DNA of 64,000 bases from JBAJNN01 sp036881905 (GCA_036881905.1 JBAJNN010000008.1:1-64000), one strand, 5' to 3'. Positions 16,521 through 26,482 are shown, counted from the first letter of the stretch. The notes: a model not told the origin generated them from the sequence alone. Made by a program: numbers and translations.

Positions 16521-18251
16521 ATGGCGTTCGCGATTCTTCAATGGCCCGCGCGGCGGTCGTCGCCCGGTCCTTATATTGTCTCTGGCCTTATTGCCCTGTT
16601 TCTGTTCTCATTTTTGGTTTTTCCCGTGTTCAAGGTCATTCAGTTCGCTATTTACGATAGCGGACATGGCGGGCTGAGCTTGGTGAATTTTCAGGACTTT
16701 TTCAATAACGCTTTGTTGCGTCAGTCCTTTTACAACTCGGTCCATGTCGCCTTCCTGGCAGTTTTAGTGGCCTCGACCTTTGCGTTGCCACTGGCTTATT
16801 TCACGACACGATTTAATTTTTCGGGGTCGGTTATCATTCAGACCCTTTCATTCCTGCCACTCATCATGCCGCCCTTCATCGGCGCGGTCGCAATGAAATT
16901 GCTGTTCGGCGCCAATGGCAGCGTAAATCTGCTTTTGCGTGATTATTTTGGCATCACTATACCGTTCATGGACGGTTTGAATGGTGTCATATTCGTTCAA
17001 AGCATACATTATTTCCCCTTTATTTTAGTCAATCTGTCGGCGAGTTTGCAAAATATCGACCGGTCGATGGAAGAAGCGGGCCAGATGCTCGGCTCAAGGG
17101 GGCTGCGGCTGTTTCGGCGTATCGTGTTTCCGCTGGCCATGCCCGGCTATATCGCCGGGGCCTCCCTGGTATTCGTGAAGGTATTCGACGATCTTGGAAC
17201 GCCACTTCTCTTGAACGTAAACACGATGCTCGCTCCGCAGGCCTATTTACGAATTTCGTCAATCGGGACAGATGACCCGATGGGCTATGTTATCTCGTGT
17301 ATTCTCATTGCGTTTTCCGTATTCGCCATGTGGGTGGCGTTTTTGGGAACGCGCGGTAAAGACTATTCAACCATCCAGAAAGGCGGAGGCGGTTTGGCAA
17401 AGCGGGATTTGCGCCCGCATGAGCGTATTTTATGCTATGCGGTGATCATCCTTATTTTAGGGATCGTGCTTGCCCCACATCTGGGCCTTCTCTTGCTCTC
17501 TTTAGGATCCGTCTGGTCGTTCAGCGTGTTGCCGAGCGGTTTTACGTTTGCGCATTACGCCACGGCACTGACCTCGGCGAGGGTCTTTATTCAGAATATG
17601 CTTCTTTATGCCGGCTTGGCCGGCGTGATCGATATCGTTCTTGGGACAGTGATCGCTTACCTTGTGATGCGGACCAATGTCATTGGCCGCAAATGGATCG
17701 AGCATATGGCGGTATCCGCTCTTGCCGTACCGGGCGTCGTTGTCGGCATAGGGTATCTTCGCGCTTTCTACGACATTGAGCTTCCCGTTACCGGCCATCC
17801 TCTGGCGACCTGGTGGGGCATTATCGTCATTGCGCTGGCCATACGCCGGCTTCCTTATGCCTTTCGCTCCTGTAGCGCCGCTTTGCGGCAAGTCTCGCCC
17901 GCTCTGGAAGAGGCGTCGGAAAACCTCGGGGCCTCCAGGTTGCGTACCGTTGGCCGTATCGTCGCACCGTTGATGACCGGTGGGCTGATTGCCGGTTTCA
18001 TAACGAGCTTCGCGACGGCGGCGGTTGAACTGTCGGCAACGATCATGCTTGTATCGAGCCAGAATGACGCGCCGCTTTCCTACGGTCTCTACCTGTTCAT
18101 GCAATCGGCCGCCGGTCGCGGTCCAGGCGCGGCATTGGGCGTTCTTGCCGTCATCATCGTCGGCCTGGCGACCTATTTGTCGCACCGCCTTGTCGGCAGG
18201 GCCCGTCAACAGCGTGTTCATGTCCAGGCCGCCGCGGAGGCAATCGGATGA
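16521..18251 (+). CDS. ABC transporter permease, fused double-domain (FbpB/SfuB type)
   Basis: The 576-residue inner membrane protein holds two homologous permease halves, each of about six transmembrane helices, joined near residue 285-300. Each half carries an EAA loop contacting the ATPase: MEEAGQMLGSRGLRLFRRIV near 178 and LEEASENLGASRLRTVGRIV near 460. This fused arrangement is characteristic of ferric iron ABC importers. It starts at ATG 16521 after a GGGGA-like site. Its stop overlaps the ATG of an 18-codon frame that leads into the ATPase gene. Confidence 0.9.
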   Translation: MAFAILQWPARRSSPGPYIVSGLIALFLFSFLVFPVFKVIQFAIYDSGHGGLSLVNFQDFFNNALLRQSFYNSVHVAFLAVLVASTFALPLAYFTTRFNFSGSVIIQTLSFLPLIMPPFIGAVAMKLLFGANGSVNLLLRDYFGITIPFMDGLNGVIFVQSIHYFPFILVNLSASLQNIDRSMEEAGQMLGSRGLRLFRRIVFPLAMPGYIAGASLVFVKVFDDLGTPLLLNVNTMLAPQAYLRISSIGTDDPMGYVISCILIAFSVFAMWVAFLGTRGKDYSTIQKGGGGLAKRDLRPHERILCYAVIILILGIVLAPHLGLLLLSLGSVWSFSVLPSGFTFAHYATALTSARVFIQNMLLYAGLAGVIDIVLGTVIAYLVMRTNVIGRKWIEHMAVSALAVPGVVVGIGYLRAFYDIELPVTGHPLATWWGIIVIALAIRRLPYAFRSCSAALRQVSPALEEASENLGASRLRTVGRIVAPLMTGGLIAGFITSFATAAVELSATIMLVSSQNDAPLSYGLYLFMQSAAGRGPGAALGVLAVIIVGLATYLSHRLVGRARQQRVHVQAAAEAIG

Positions 18252-18304
18252 CGACTTCAACCAAAACAGCCATTGAAACCCCTCAAAACGAGCTCTCGAA
18301 GTGA
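18248..18304 (+). CDS. 18-codon open frame bridging permease and ATPase genes
   Basis: An ATG at 18248 overlaps the permease stop (ATGA) and has an excellent ribosome binding site, GGAGG seven bases upstream. The frame encodes MTTSTKTAIETPQNELSK, and its stop TGA overlaps the ATPase start (TGATG). It may be a coupling leader that delivers ribosomes to the ATPase start. It could also be the former N-terminus of the ATPase, cut off by a small indel. No function as a peptide is implied. Confidence 0.45.
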   Translation: MTTSTKTAIETPQNELSK

Positions 18305-19380
18305 TGACCGACACGCCTACGACCCCTGTGCGGATCGATATTTGCGATCTTTCGTTGTCCTTTGGCGCGACAAAGGTGCTCAAGGGCCTGAATCTCGCCA
18401 TTGAACCTGGGGAATTGTTTGCTTTTCTGGGCCCGTCGGGGTCGGGAAAATCGACTCTATTGCGCGCTATCGCCGGTTTCGGCCCAATGCCGAAGGGAAA
18501 AATCCTTCTTGATGGACGCAACATCGTTGGCGACGTTCCCTGGCGCAGGAATGTCGGCATGGTGTTTCAGAATTATGCTCTCTGGCCCCATATGACGGTT
18601 GCGAGAAATGTCGCCTTTGGTCTCGAGGAGCGAAAGGTTTCTACATCCGCGACCAAATCTCGTGTTCGCTCCGCCCTGGAACTGGTCGGCATGGGGGCGT
18701 ATGGTGAGAGATATCCGTCACAGTTGTCGGGAGGGCAACAACAGCGTGTTGCGTTGGCGCGAACGATTGTGATTGAACCCGCGGTACTCTTGCTCGACGA
18801 ACCTTTGTCGAATCTTGACGCGAATTTGCGCGTTCAAATGCGTCAAGAACTCTTGAAGTTACAGCGCCGTTTGGGGATCACGACGATTTTCGTCACTCAT
18901 GACCAAGAAGAGGCCAATACGATTTGCGATCGTATCGCGGTTATGGCGAATGGCGTGGTTCAACAAACGGGTCGTCCGGAGGAGCTCTATGATCATCCCG
19001 CCAACAGCTTTGTCGCCGAATTTTTGGGAACGGCAAACATCATTGACGGCAGGGTGATCCAAACCGCAAGCCGGCGTATGGTTTTTGAAGGCGGAGCCGA
19101 TTTCACAGTCCCTCTTTCGAACAGTGAGACTCCCGGGGTTGCGCGATTGGTCCTTCGCCCCCAGGCCATGGAATTTTGTGACCGTGATGGCGTTGATTGC
19201 CTGTCGGGACGGGTTGTGTCGGCCGAATTTCTTGGTGGCATGGTGCGCTATCTGGTGCGGCTGAGCGGAATCGATCTTGTGGTTGACGAGCGGCATATAC
19301 GCGGAACCGCGCGTCGGTCCGCCGGTGATGATGCGTATCTTAAACTTGATCCCGGCCAGGCCGTTTTGATTAGAGATTAG
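18304..19380 (+). CDS. ABC transporter ATP-binding protein (FbpC/PotA-like)
   Basis: A nucleotide-binding subunit with Walker A GPSGSGKST (about residue 47), Q-loop MVFQNYALWPH, signature LSGGQQQRVALAR, Walker B VLLLDEPLSNLD and H-loop VTHDQEEA. The C-terminal TOBE-type regulatory domain (about 240-358) is typical of ferric iron, polyamine and related importers. GTG 18301 precedes ATG 18304; neither has a ribosome binding site. Translation therefore probably depends on the 18-codon frame that ends here. It is the last gene of the operon and runs towards glnE. Confidence 0.9.
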   Translation: MTDTPTTPVRIDICDLSLSFGATKVLKGLNLAIEPGELFAFLGPSGSGKSTLLRAIAGFGPMPKGKILLDGRNIVGDVPWRRNVGMVFQNYALWPHMTVARNVAFGLEERKVSTSATKSRVRSALELVGMGAYGERYPSQLSGGQQQRVALARTIVIEPAVLLLDEPLSNLDANLRVQMRQELLKLQRRLGITTIFVTHDQEEANTICDRIAVMANGVVQQTGRPEELYDHPANSFVAEFLGTANIIDGRVIQTASRRMVFEGGADFTVPLSNSETPGVARLVLRPQAMEFCDRDGVDCLSGRVVSAEFLGGMVRYLVRLSGIDLVVDERHIRGTARRSAGDDAYLKLDPGQAVLIRD

Positions 19381-19556
19381 GGAATGGAACAGCAAATAAG
19401 GACCACAACCGGTCGCCCTGCTTCGCCGATTTGGGACGGATTGGGTGATGATCGGATAGTTCCCGAAGCTCGTGCGGCGCAAGCTGAAGTGATTCAGCAC
19501 CCGAGGTTGCTTATGAGCTCACGTTCCGCGACTTGGGACCAAACGACCGCAACGTC

Positions 19557-22517
19557 TTATTGTGTAATTGGTGCGACAATATTCTCGAACAACGCGAAAA
19601 CACGTTCCTTCGTATCGGCCAGGCGGGATTCGAGCGCGCTTAAATCCGGCTCATAACAGGCTTTAAGCAGAAGACCAACCAGTTCGCGTGGCATTTTTTC
19701 CGGGCCAACCCCATCCGGCATACACAGCCCCATGACTTGCGTGAGGCGCTGATAAAACTCATGGGCCGAGAGCAGAAGATTCAAAGGGGCTGCACCCAAC
19801 AGACCTTCCCCCGCCAACCGCTTCAAAGCGGTTGCGGTGTTGTGGTGCAAAATCGGTTCATGGCGGGCGCCATGGGCAAGCTGTAGAAATTGCGTAATGA
19901 ATTCTATATCGGTGAGTCCGCCACGAGCATGTTTTATGTCCCACCGGCCCCGGGCGCCAAATTCCTTGATTAAATGGCGGCGCATGGCGCCAACATCGCG
20001 GCGCAATTTTCGGGTGCTACAAGGTTGGCGCAGGATGGCGGAAATAGTTTTTTCAACCTCTTGGCTAAGCCGCGCATCGCCGGCCACGATCCGCGCCCGG
20101 GTCAGGGCCATGCGTTCCCAGCCCCAGGCCGATTCCTTATGGTAAGTCGCGAAACTTGCGATATGCGTCGCCAGCGGCCCAGCCTTTCCCGACGGTCGCA
20201 AGCGCATATCCACAGTATAGAGGATTCCTTCGGCACTCGGCGCGCACAATGCCGCGACAAGGCGTTTGGTCAGGCGGACATAATATCGCCCGGCCATCAG
20301 CGGCTTAGGACCATCGGACATGGCGGCGTCATCAGCGGTCTCGTAAATGAGGATCATATCGAGATCGGACTTAGCCGTCATCTCGCAGCCACCCCATTTG
20401 CCCAGCGCCAGAACAACGGCTTCTCCGCCCGGCAAATGGCCGTGCACTTGCGCGAATTCATCCCGACAGGCCTTGAAAAGCTGCGCGGCCAGACGATCGG
20501 CAAGGCGGGTATAGGCGCATCCTGCCTCCGCAGCGTCAACCGTATCGGATAACACCCGCACGCCGATACGAAACATTTGCTCATGACCAATGATGCGAGC
20601 CCGATCGAGACGCTCTTCAAGCATCGCTGCTCCGTCAAAAGCATCTTCTACCAGATGCGCAATGGCCTCAGCTTTTGGAAAGGGGCCGAAAAAATCGGGG
20701 TCGAGCACGGCATCGAAAATTTGCGGGCGGCGGCTCAATTCCCGGGCAAGACGGGGGGAAGTTCCCATAATCATGGCAATGAGATCGAGAAATTTCGGGT
20801 TGGACCACAACAGTGAGAAAATCTGCACCCCTGAGGGCAATCCGGAAAGAAACCGGTCGAAGGCAAAAAACGCGCCATCGGGATCATCCACCTTTGAGAG
20901 CGCCCGTAAAAGGGCCGGCATGATCTCGGTTAACCGGCCACGGGATCGCGCACTGCGGGTTGCGGGAAAGCGGCTGAAATGCCAGCTGCGAATCGTGGCC
21001 GCAATTTCTAAAACCTTCACAAAGCCCAGCCTGGACAAAGTCTCAAGCGTACCGGGATCATCGCCGGTGCCGGTGAAGACGAGGTTGCTGGAGCACGCGC
21101 CAAGCCCGGACGAATGCTCAAACAACGCGCTATAATGGCGTTCCACGGTTTTCAGGACGCTTTCAAGCGCGGTCTCGAACGCCCGGTCGCCGATATAGCC
21201 GGCGAAGGCGACGAATCTGGAAAAGACATCCTCATCTGTCGGCAAGCTATGGGTTTGTTCATCATTCACCATTTGCAACCGGTGTTCGATGGCGCGTAAA
21301 AAGCGATAGGCGGCCTTCATCTCATCGGCCGTCGCGGCGGCGATCCAGCCAGTTTGCGCCAACATGTCAAGCATTTCAAGCGTCATGCGGCCACGTAAAG
21401 CCGGTGTGCGACCGCCGGCAATGAGTTGCTGGGTTTGGACAAAAAGCTCGATTTCCCTGATCCCGCCGCGGCCCAGCTTGATATTGTGGCCGCGCACCGC
21501 AACACTGCCACATCCTTTCGCGCTGTGCATCTGCCGTTTGAGCGACTGGACATCGAGTATGGCGGCAAAATCGAGATGTTTGCGCCAGATAAAGCCGGAA
21601 AGCCTACCGAGTAAAGCTGCCCCCGCCGCCAGATCGCCAGCGACGGGACGCGCCTTGATCATGGCGGCACGTTCCCAGTTCTGGCCGAAATTTTCATAAT
21701 ATCGCGCCACCGTTTCCACGGCGATGGCCACATTGGTCGCACGCGGATCGGGACGCAGCCGCAGATCAACCCTGAACACATACCCTTGCGCGGTTCTGTC
21801 CTGGAGAGCCTGGACCAGCTTGCGGGTCAAACGCACGAAGAAGCGCGACGCCTCTATGTCGGCGGCTAACGGGGCCGCTTTCGGGTCGTAGGAAACGACG
21901 AGGTCTATATCGCTCGAATAATTCAACTCGCGCGCGCCATATTTCCCCATGGCCAACACGATATAGTGGCTGCCGCGCCCGGGGCGGCGTGGGTCAAGGC
22001 CAATGATCGCCCCCTTGCCCATGGAGTCGCGGATCAGCCAGTCCACGGCCCCGCCCACAGCCGCATCGGCAAAGGCCGACAAGCCCTCGCTCACCTCCCG
22101 CGCGGTCCAGACATTGCCAAGATCAAGAAGACCGACGCCTAGGGCCATGCGCAGTCGGGAGCACCGCAGGGTCTCTTTAAGTGTCTTTTCATCGCTGGCT
22201 GCGGCCAGTTGCGCCGCAAGATCGGCAATCACCCCATCGAGAATCGCCGCCGGATCGGGTGCGGCCAGAATCACAGCGGTAAAACCCGGATCGCGCATGA
22301 TCGTATCACGTAGGAAAGGCGCGGCATAAAAAATCGCGTTGAGCAAAGTTTCATGTCTCGGGCTTTGCCCCAGACAGGCGAGCAGGTTTTCAGCATCGGC
22401 GGCCTCTTCACCGGCCCCGCCGGCACGCATGCGCAGATCGTCGATAAAAGGCCGGGCCGCTGCCCGTGCTCTGGCATCAGCGAGAGGGAACAAAGAGTCG
22501 ACGCCTGAGATCGGCAC
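19557..22517 (-). CDS. glnE: Bifunctional glutamine synthetase adenylyltransferase / adenylyl-removing enzyme
   Basis: The 986-residue protein has two nucleotidyltransferase domains. The N-terminal, deadenylylating one has LAMGKYGARELNYSSDIDL near residue 190. The C-terminal, adenylylating one has LALGKWGGCEMTAKSDLDMI near 705. Each is followed by a helical domain (GRGGIREIEL, ARGGLTDIEF). It adjusts glutamine synthetase activity in response to PII protein and glutamine. The start is GTG 22517 with GGGGAGG six bases upstream. It lies 12 bases after the histidine kinase stop and is probably co-transcribed with it, an order conserved in alphaproteobacteria. A decayed copy of its 3' end sits at 14256-14323. 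Confidence 0.95.
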   Translation of the reverse strand: MPISGVDSLFPLADARARAAARPFIDDLRMRAGGAGEEAADAENLLACLGQSPRHETLLNAIFYAAPFLRDTIMRDPGFTAVILAAPDPAAILDGVIADLAAQLAAASDEKTLKETLRCSRLRMALGVGLLDLGNVWTAREVSEGLSAFADAAVGGAVDWLIRDSMGKGAIIGLDPRRPGRGSHYIVLAMGKYGARELNYSSDIDLVVSYDPKAAPLAADIEASRFFVRLTRKLVQALQDRTAQGYVFRVDLRLRPDPRATNVAIAVETVARYYENFGQNWERAAMIKARPVAGDLAAGAALLGRLSGFIWRKHLDFAAILDVQSLKRQMHSAKGCGSVAVRGHNIKLGRGGIREIELFVQTQQLIAGGRTPALRGRMTLEMLDMLAQTGWIAAATADEMKAAYRFLRAIEHRLQMVNDEQTHSLPTDEDVFSRFVAFAGYIGDRAFETALESVLKTVERHYSALFEHSSGLGACSSNLVFTGTGDDPGTLETLSRLGFVKVLEIAATIRSWHFSRFPATRSARSRGRLTEIMPALLRALSKVDDPDGAFFAFDRFLSGLPSGVQIFSLLWSNPKFLDLIAMIMGTSPRLARELSRRPQIFDAVLDPDFFGPFPKAEAIAHLVEDAFDGAAMLEERLDRARIIGHEQMFRIGVRVLSDTVDAAEAGCAYTRLADRLAAQLFKACRDEFAQVHGHLPGGEAVVLALGKWGGCEMTAKSDLDMILIYETADDAAMSDGPKPLMAGRYYVRLTKRLVAALCAPSAEGILYTVDMRLRPSGKAGPLATHIASFATYHKESAWGWERMALTRARIVAGDARLSQEVEKTISAILRQPCSTRKLRRDVGAMRRHLIKEFGARGRWDIKHARGGLTDIEFITQFLQLAHGARHEPILHHNTATALKRLAGEGLLGAAPLNLLLSAHEFYQRLTQVMGLCMPDGVGPEKMPRELVGLLLKACYEPDLSALESRLADTKERVFALFENIVAPITQ

Positions 22518-22529
22518 TACGGGCCTCCC

Positions 22530-23912
22530 CTATCGCCCGATCTTATTCAGGGCGAGAACCAACTCTACCCGCAAGCCGGGATTATTGTCGATAAGCCGCA
22601 ATGAACCGCCATGACATGCCGCCACGGCCTTGACAAGACTCAGACCGAGCCCGTTGCCGGGTTTGGAACGCCCCGGCGTCAGGCGAACGAAGCGTTTCAG
22701 AACATGCTCGCGCTGGGAGGCCGCAATGCCCGGACCCCGATCGGCGACGCTGATAACGACCGTATCATTATGCCGATGCGCTGCAATCTCTATCACTGGA
22801 GGGCAGCTAGACGCGACGCCGTATTTTAGTGCGTTATCGAGAAGATTCGTTAGCGCCTGAGCCAGAAGCTGGCGGTTGGCCCGCAAGCCAAGGCCGCGCT
22901 CAACCCGGCAATTGAGCGCTCCTCCCGCATCCTCCACAAGGGGCGCGAAAAGATCGCGCAACTCATTGACAAGCACCCCGACGTCAATATCGCAGACATT
23001 GTCCTTCAGCCCGCCGAATTGAGCGCGGTCGATGAGCAACAGGGCATCGAAGATATGCAAAATCCGGTCCGCTTCCTCAAGCGTATGCTTAAGAGCCTTA
23101 CGCCAGGTTGCACTATCGCCCTTCCCAAGCGCAGTCTCGACCCGCGCACGCAATCGCGTCAGCGGTGTTTTGAGATCATGGGCAATATTGCTTGAAATTT
23201 CCTTCATGCCGGTCATCAGCCGTTCGATCCGAGCGAGCATCCGGTTGAGATCCCCCGCCAGCCGGTCGAGCTCGCCACCGCTCCCGCCGACCGGCACGCG
23301 GCCGGACAGATCGCCCGCCATGATTCGGTGTATCGTTCGTGATATGGTATTGATCCGCTTGAGAAAATTGCGGCTCATCAACAGGCCGCCGCCAAGGCCG
23401 AAAACAATGACCAGCACAATCGCCGAGAATTGCGTGCGTTTGATCAAATGACCGAAATCGCGCCGCGTCTGCACATCCCGGCCCACCAGAAGGCTAAATC
23501 CTCGATCCAGCGGGATGCGAAAAGCACGAATCTGACGGCGATCGAAACCATTCGCAGTTGCAACCAAATAGGGAAATTCCAGCCAGCCGCGTCTGCCCAA
23601 TGCCTTGACCGGCAGGCCGTTGAGGTTGCCCGCGATCCGGTGACCAAAAAAATCGGTCAGGAGGTAAAAATTGTCGCTGGAATAACCGCCGCGCCGTCTG
23701 ATCGTCTCCACAAGGCCCGCAAGCCCTCCCTGATCATAGCTCTCGACCAGTGAGGCCACCTCCGCGTCGATGCCCGCTTCGACTTGGCGCTCAAACAGAA
23801 CAACCGTATTGACATAGATGTAGAGCAGTATGAGGCTAACCGAAAGGGCGAACGCCGCCATATAAAAGGATGTCAGGCGGAAAGTCGAGGTTTTGGCGAG
23901 TCTGAGCATCAT
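22530..23912 (-). CDS. Sensor histidine kinase (HAMP, HisKA, HATPase)
   Basis: An inner-membrane kinase with two transmembrane segments (about 15-38 and 160-180 counted from the ATG), enclosing a periplasmic sensor domain of about 120 residues. A HAMP linker follows. The HisKA helix has the phosphoacceptor in SNIAHDLKTPLTRLR, and a HATPase domain has N-box NLLDNALKYG, DRGPGIA and GNGLGLSLV. A TTG at 23924 is an alternative to the ATG at 23912. The partner response regulator is encoded just upstream. The stimulus is unknown; the neighbouring DegP protease suggests envelope stress, as an inference. Confidence 0.9.
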   Translation of the reverse strand: MMLRLAKTSTFRLTSFYMAAFALSVSLILLYIYVNTVVLFERQVEAGIDAEVASLVESYDQGGLAGLVETIRRRGGYSSDNFYLLTDFFGHRIAGNLNGLPVKALGRRGWLEFPYLVATANGFDRRQIRAFRIPLDRGFSLLVGRDVQTRRDFGHLIKRTQFSAIVLVIVFGLGGGLLMSRNFLKRINTISRTIHRIMAGDLSGRVPVGGSGGELDRLAGDLNRMLARIERLMTGMKEISSNIAHDLKTPLTRLRARVETALGKGDSATWRKALKHTLEEADRILHIFDALLLIDRAQFGGLKDNVCDIDVGVLVNELRDLFAPLVEDAGGALNCRVERGLGLRANRQLLAQALTNLLDNALKYGVASSCPPVIEIAAHRHNDTVVISVADRGPGIAASQREHVLKRFVRLTPGRSKPGNGLGLSLVKAVAACHGGSLRLIDNNPGLRVELVLALNKIGR

Positions 23913-23963
23913 GGGTTTCTTCAATAGGCCAGCGTCGCACGGTGTTCGCGAAAGAATTGGTAA

Positions 23964-24650
23964 TCACCATTTTGTCGCCGGAGCGCGCAGCAGGTAACCC
24001 GCGCCGCGAATGGTATGAAGCAGTGGTTCGTCGAACCCCCTGTCGATCTTCGCGCGCAACCTTGAGATATGAACATCGATCACATTGGTTTGCGGGTCGA
24101 AATGGTAGTCCCACAGCTTTTCCAGCAACATGGTGCGGGTCACCACGCGTCCAGCGTTCTTCATGAGATATTCAAGTAGTCTGAATTCGCGGGGCTGTAA
24201 GATAATCTCGCGCCGCGCACGCCTGACTCTGCGCGACAAAAGGTCCATTTCCAAAGGTCCAACCACAAGACGAGTTTTCGTCTCGGTCGGAGTCTTGCGG
24301 CGGGCCAAGCTCTCCACACGAGCCAAAAGCTCGGCGAATACGTAAGGTTTGGGCAAATAATCATCGCCGCCGGCGCGCAGACCATCAACCTTGTCGTCAA
24401 CATCGCCAAGCGCACTGAGTATCAAAACCGGCGTCGCAATCCCCTCCCGGCGCAAGGTTTCCACCACCGCCAACCCATCGAGACCGGGCAACAAGCGATC
24501 GATGATCAGCATATCATGAAGGCCGTCGCGAGCAACCTCGATCCCCTGTTCGCCATCGCCGACATGATCAGCGACATGACCGCTCTGCCTTAATCCCTCT
24601 ATGAGATAATGTGCAGCCTGAACGTCATCTTCCACAACCAGAATGCGCAT
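23964..24650 (-). CDS. OmpR-family response regulator
   Basis: The receiver domain (1-115) has the acidic pair in VVEDD, a phosphoacceptor aspartate in LIIDRLLPGLDG, a conserved serine (ILSALG) and lysine (LPKPY). The C-terminal winged helix (about 130-222) has LQPREFRLLEYLMKNAG, NVIDVHISRLRAKID and the terminal IRGAGYLL wing. It should be phosphorylated by the kinase encoded 40 bases downstream. A terminator separates it from degP, so the regulator-kinase-glnE unit probably has its own promoter in 24651-24725. Confidence 0.93.
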   Translation of the reverse strand: MRILVVEDDVQAAHYLIEGLRQSGHVADHVGDGEQGIEVARDGLHDMLIIDRLLPGLDGLAVVETLRREGIATPVLILSALGDVDDKVDGLRAGGDDYLPKPYVFAELLARVESLARRKTPTETKTRLVVGPLEMDLLSRRVRRARREIILQPREFRLLEYLMKNAGRVVTRTMLLEKLWDYHFDPQTNVIDVHISRLRAKIDRGFDEPLLHTIRGAGYLLRAPATKW

Positions 24651-24724
24651 TGGCCTTTGTCCTGTAATTCATACCAACCGCCACCGAAGCAACCCATTGG
24701 CTTATACTGGCCCGGCATTTTATG

Positions 24725-24763
24725 AGAAAAAACCGGCAAAGGCCGAACGACCACTGCCGGTTT
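24725..24763 (-). terminator. Intrinsic terminator after degP
   Basis: On the minus strand, arms AAACCGGCA and TGCCGGTTT form a nine-pair stem directly followed by TTTTCTC. It lies about 40 bases beyond the degP stop and ends the Ccm-DegP transcript before the response regulator gene. Confidence 0.75.
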
Positions 24764-24803
24764 GTTCACTATTATGGCCCAAAACACATGGAGCCCGGGG
24801 CAA

Positions 24804-26348
24804 TCACTTCTCCCTCAGCGGCACGGCGACAAAGCGCTGGCCCTGGCTGTTGCGCACCAAGAACAACACCGCCTTGCGTTTGCTGTGTTCGACCTTATCG
24901 AGCGCATCACGCAATTCCTCCGGGCTGTTGACCTTATGGCCCGAAACTTCCATGATGCGGTCGCCAACATTCAACCCCTTGCTCGCGGCCGAGCCGTCGG
25001 GATCGATATCGACAATGACGACACCTTTGCCATCACGTGAGCTTGCCACGGCCAAGCCTAACGCCGACAGGCTAGTCTCGTGCGATCCGGTTTTGCGGTG
25101 AGCCAATGTCGCCTCGCCGCCTTGCATTTCGGCAATGGTGACATTGAGTGTCTTGCGCTGGCCGTCACGCAAAATCTCAATTTCAATTTCGCTTCCCGGC
25201 TTGAGCTGCCCGATTTTGCGGGAAAGATCGCTCGCGTTTTTGATGGTATCTTCGTTGACGGCCAATATGGTATCGCCGGTTTCAAAGCCTGCTTTTTCAG
25301 CCGGCGAATCGTCCCACACCCCAAGCACCAAGGCCCCGGAAGGCTTACCCAGCCCCAAGCTTTCGGCAATATCTTCGGTGACGTTCTGGATACTGACTCC
25401 GAGCCAGCCGCGGGTGACTTTACCGGTTTTGATGAGATCTTCCACGACGCGACTGGCCGTGCTTGCTGGAATGGCAAAGCCGATGCCGACATTGCCGCCC
25501 GATGGCGTATAAATGGCGGTGTTCACGCCGATCACCTCGCCCTTGATATTGAGGGCCGGTCCCCCCGAATTGCCGTGATTGATCGGGGCGTCGATTTGCA
25601 GAAAATCATCATAGGAATTGCCGCCAATCTCACGGCCGCGCGCGGAGACAATGCCCGTGGTCACCGTACCGCCAAGACCGAACGGATTGCCGATTGCAAT
25701 AACCCAGTCGCCGACCCGTACCGTACTTTTGGAGAATTTGAGATAAGGCAGGCTGTCCTTTGCGTCTATCTTGAGCACGGCAAGATCGGTTCGAGGGTCG
25801 GCTCCAATAATTTTCCCTTTATAAGTTTTGCCATCCGAAGTCGATATTGTGATCTTTTCAGCATTTTCGATAACGTGATTGTTGGTCACAATATAACCAT
25901 CTTCAGAAACAATAAATCCCGACCCCAAATACCCGGTGTGTCTTTTGGCCGGCGGTCTGTTATAGTAGGGTCGGTTGTGATTTGGCCCGTCATACTCCGG
26001 CTCGCCCTCGTCGGGGCCGAAAGGAAAATTCTTGAAAAACGGCCAGAAAGGACTGTTTGGCGGCACGGGAGTAGTTTTTCTATACTGGCGAAAATTCGAC
26101 GAGCTTTCCTGTGTCGTCTCGGTTTTCACGCTCACGACGGCCGGCGCAACCTTAGCCACAATATCGGCGAAACCCTCCACCGGCACGCGGCCGGTGGTCG
26201 CGACGTTACGCATGTGATCGACACTCTCGGCAAAGGCGCTCATTCTCACCAATCCGGTCAGGCCCGTTGTCACCATTAAGATAGCTAGCCCAATGACAAT
26301 CGGTCTTTTGCAGCCTAGTGCCGGCCAAATTTTTCTTCTCTTCCGCAT
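24804..26348 (-). CDS. degP: Periplasmic serine protease/chaperone, DegP/MucD (HtrA) family
   Basis: The 514-residue protein has an N-terminal signal anchor (about 15-40, ending near AFAESVD). The trypsin-like domain has its catalytic triad in VTNNHVI (His), RTDLAVLKI (Asp) and NHGNSGGPAL (Ser). Two PDZ domains follow (about 295-385 and 400-510). It degrades misfolded envelope proteins. A proline/asparagine/tyrosine-rich loop (about 85-130, FGPDEGEPEYDGPNHNRPYY) precedes the protease core and corresponds to the variable LA-loop. The ATG has an AAGGA site. It lies downstream of the ccm genes and upstream of the two-component system, a conserved arrangement. Confidence 0.94.
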   Translation of the reverse strand: MRKRRKIWPALGCKRPIVIGLAILMVTTGLTGLVRMSAFAESVDHMRNVATTGRVPVEGFADIVAKVAPAVVSVKTETTQESSSNFRQYRKTTPVPPNSPFWPFFKNFPFGPDEGEPEYDGPNHNRPYYNRPPAKRHTGYLGSGFIVSEDGYIVTNNHVIENAEKITISTSDGKTYKGKIIGADPRTDLAVLKIDAKDSLPYLKFSKSTVRVGDWVIAIGNPFGLGGTVTTGIVSARGREIGGNSYDDFLQIDAPINHGNSGGPALNIKGEVIGVNTAIYTPSGGNVGIGFAIPASTASRVVEDLIKTGKVTRGWLGVSIQNVTEDIAESLGLGKPSGALVLGVWDDSPAEKAGFETGDTILAVNEDTIKNASDLSRKIGQLKPGSEIEIEILRDGQRKTLNVTIAEMQGGEATLAHRKTGSHETSLSALGLAVASSRDGKGVVIVDIDPDGSAASKGLNVGDRIMEVSGHKVNSPEELRDALDKVEHSKRKAVLFLVRNSQGQRFVAVPLREK

Positions 26349-26482
26349 TTGCTCTGATCCTTTCCAGTCTGCGATTCAGTTAGAGTCCAGTGGTTCACTT
26401 GACAACAGGTTATAGAAGCCTTCCTTTACCAACACCTTGCAGCCATGTTAAATTTTCTTCATGTTGCCCTCGCAAACTGACG

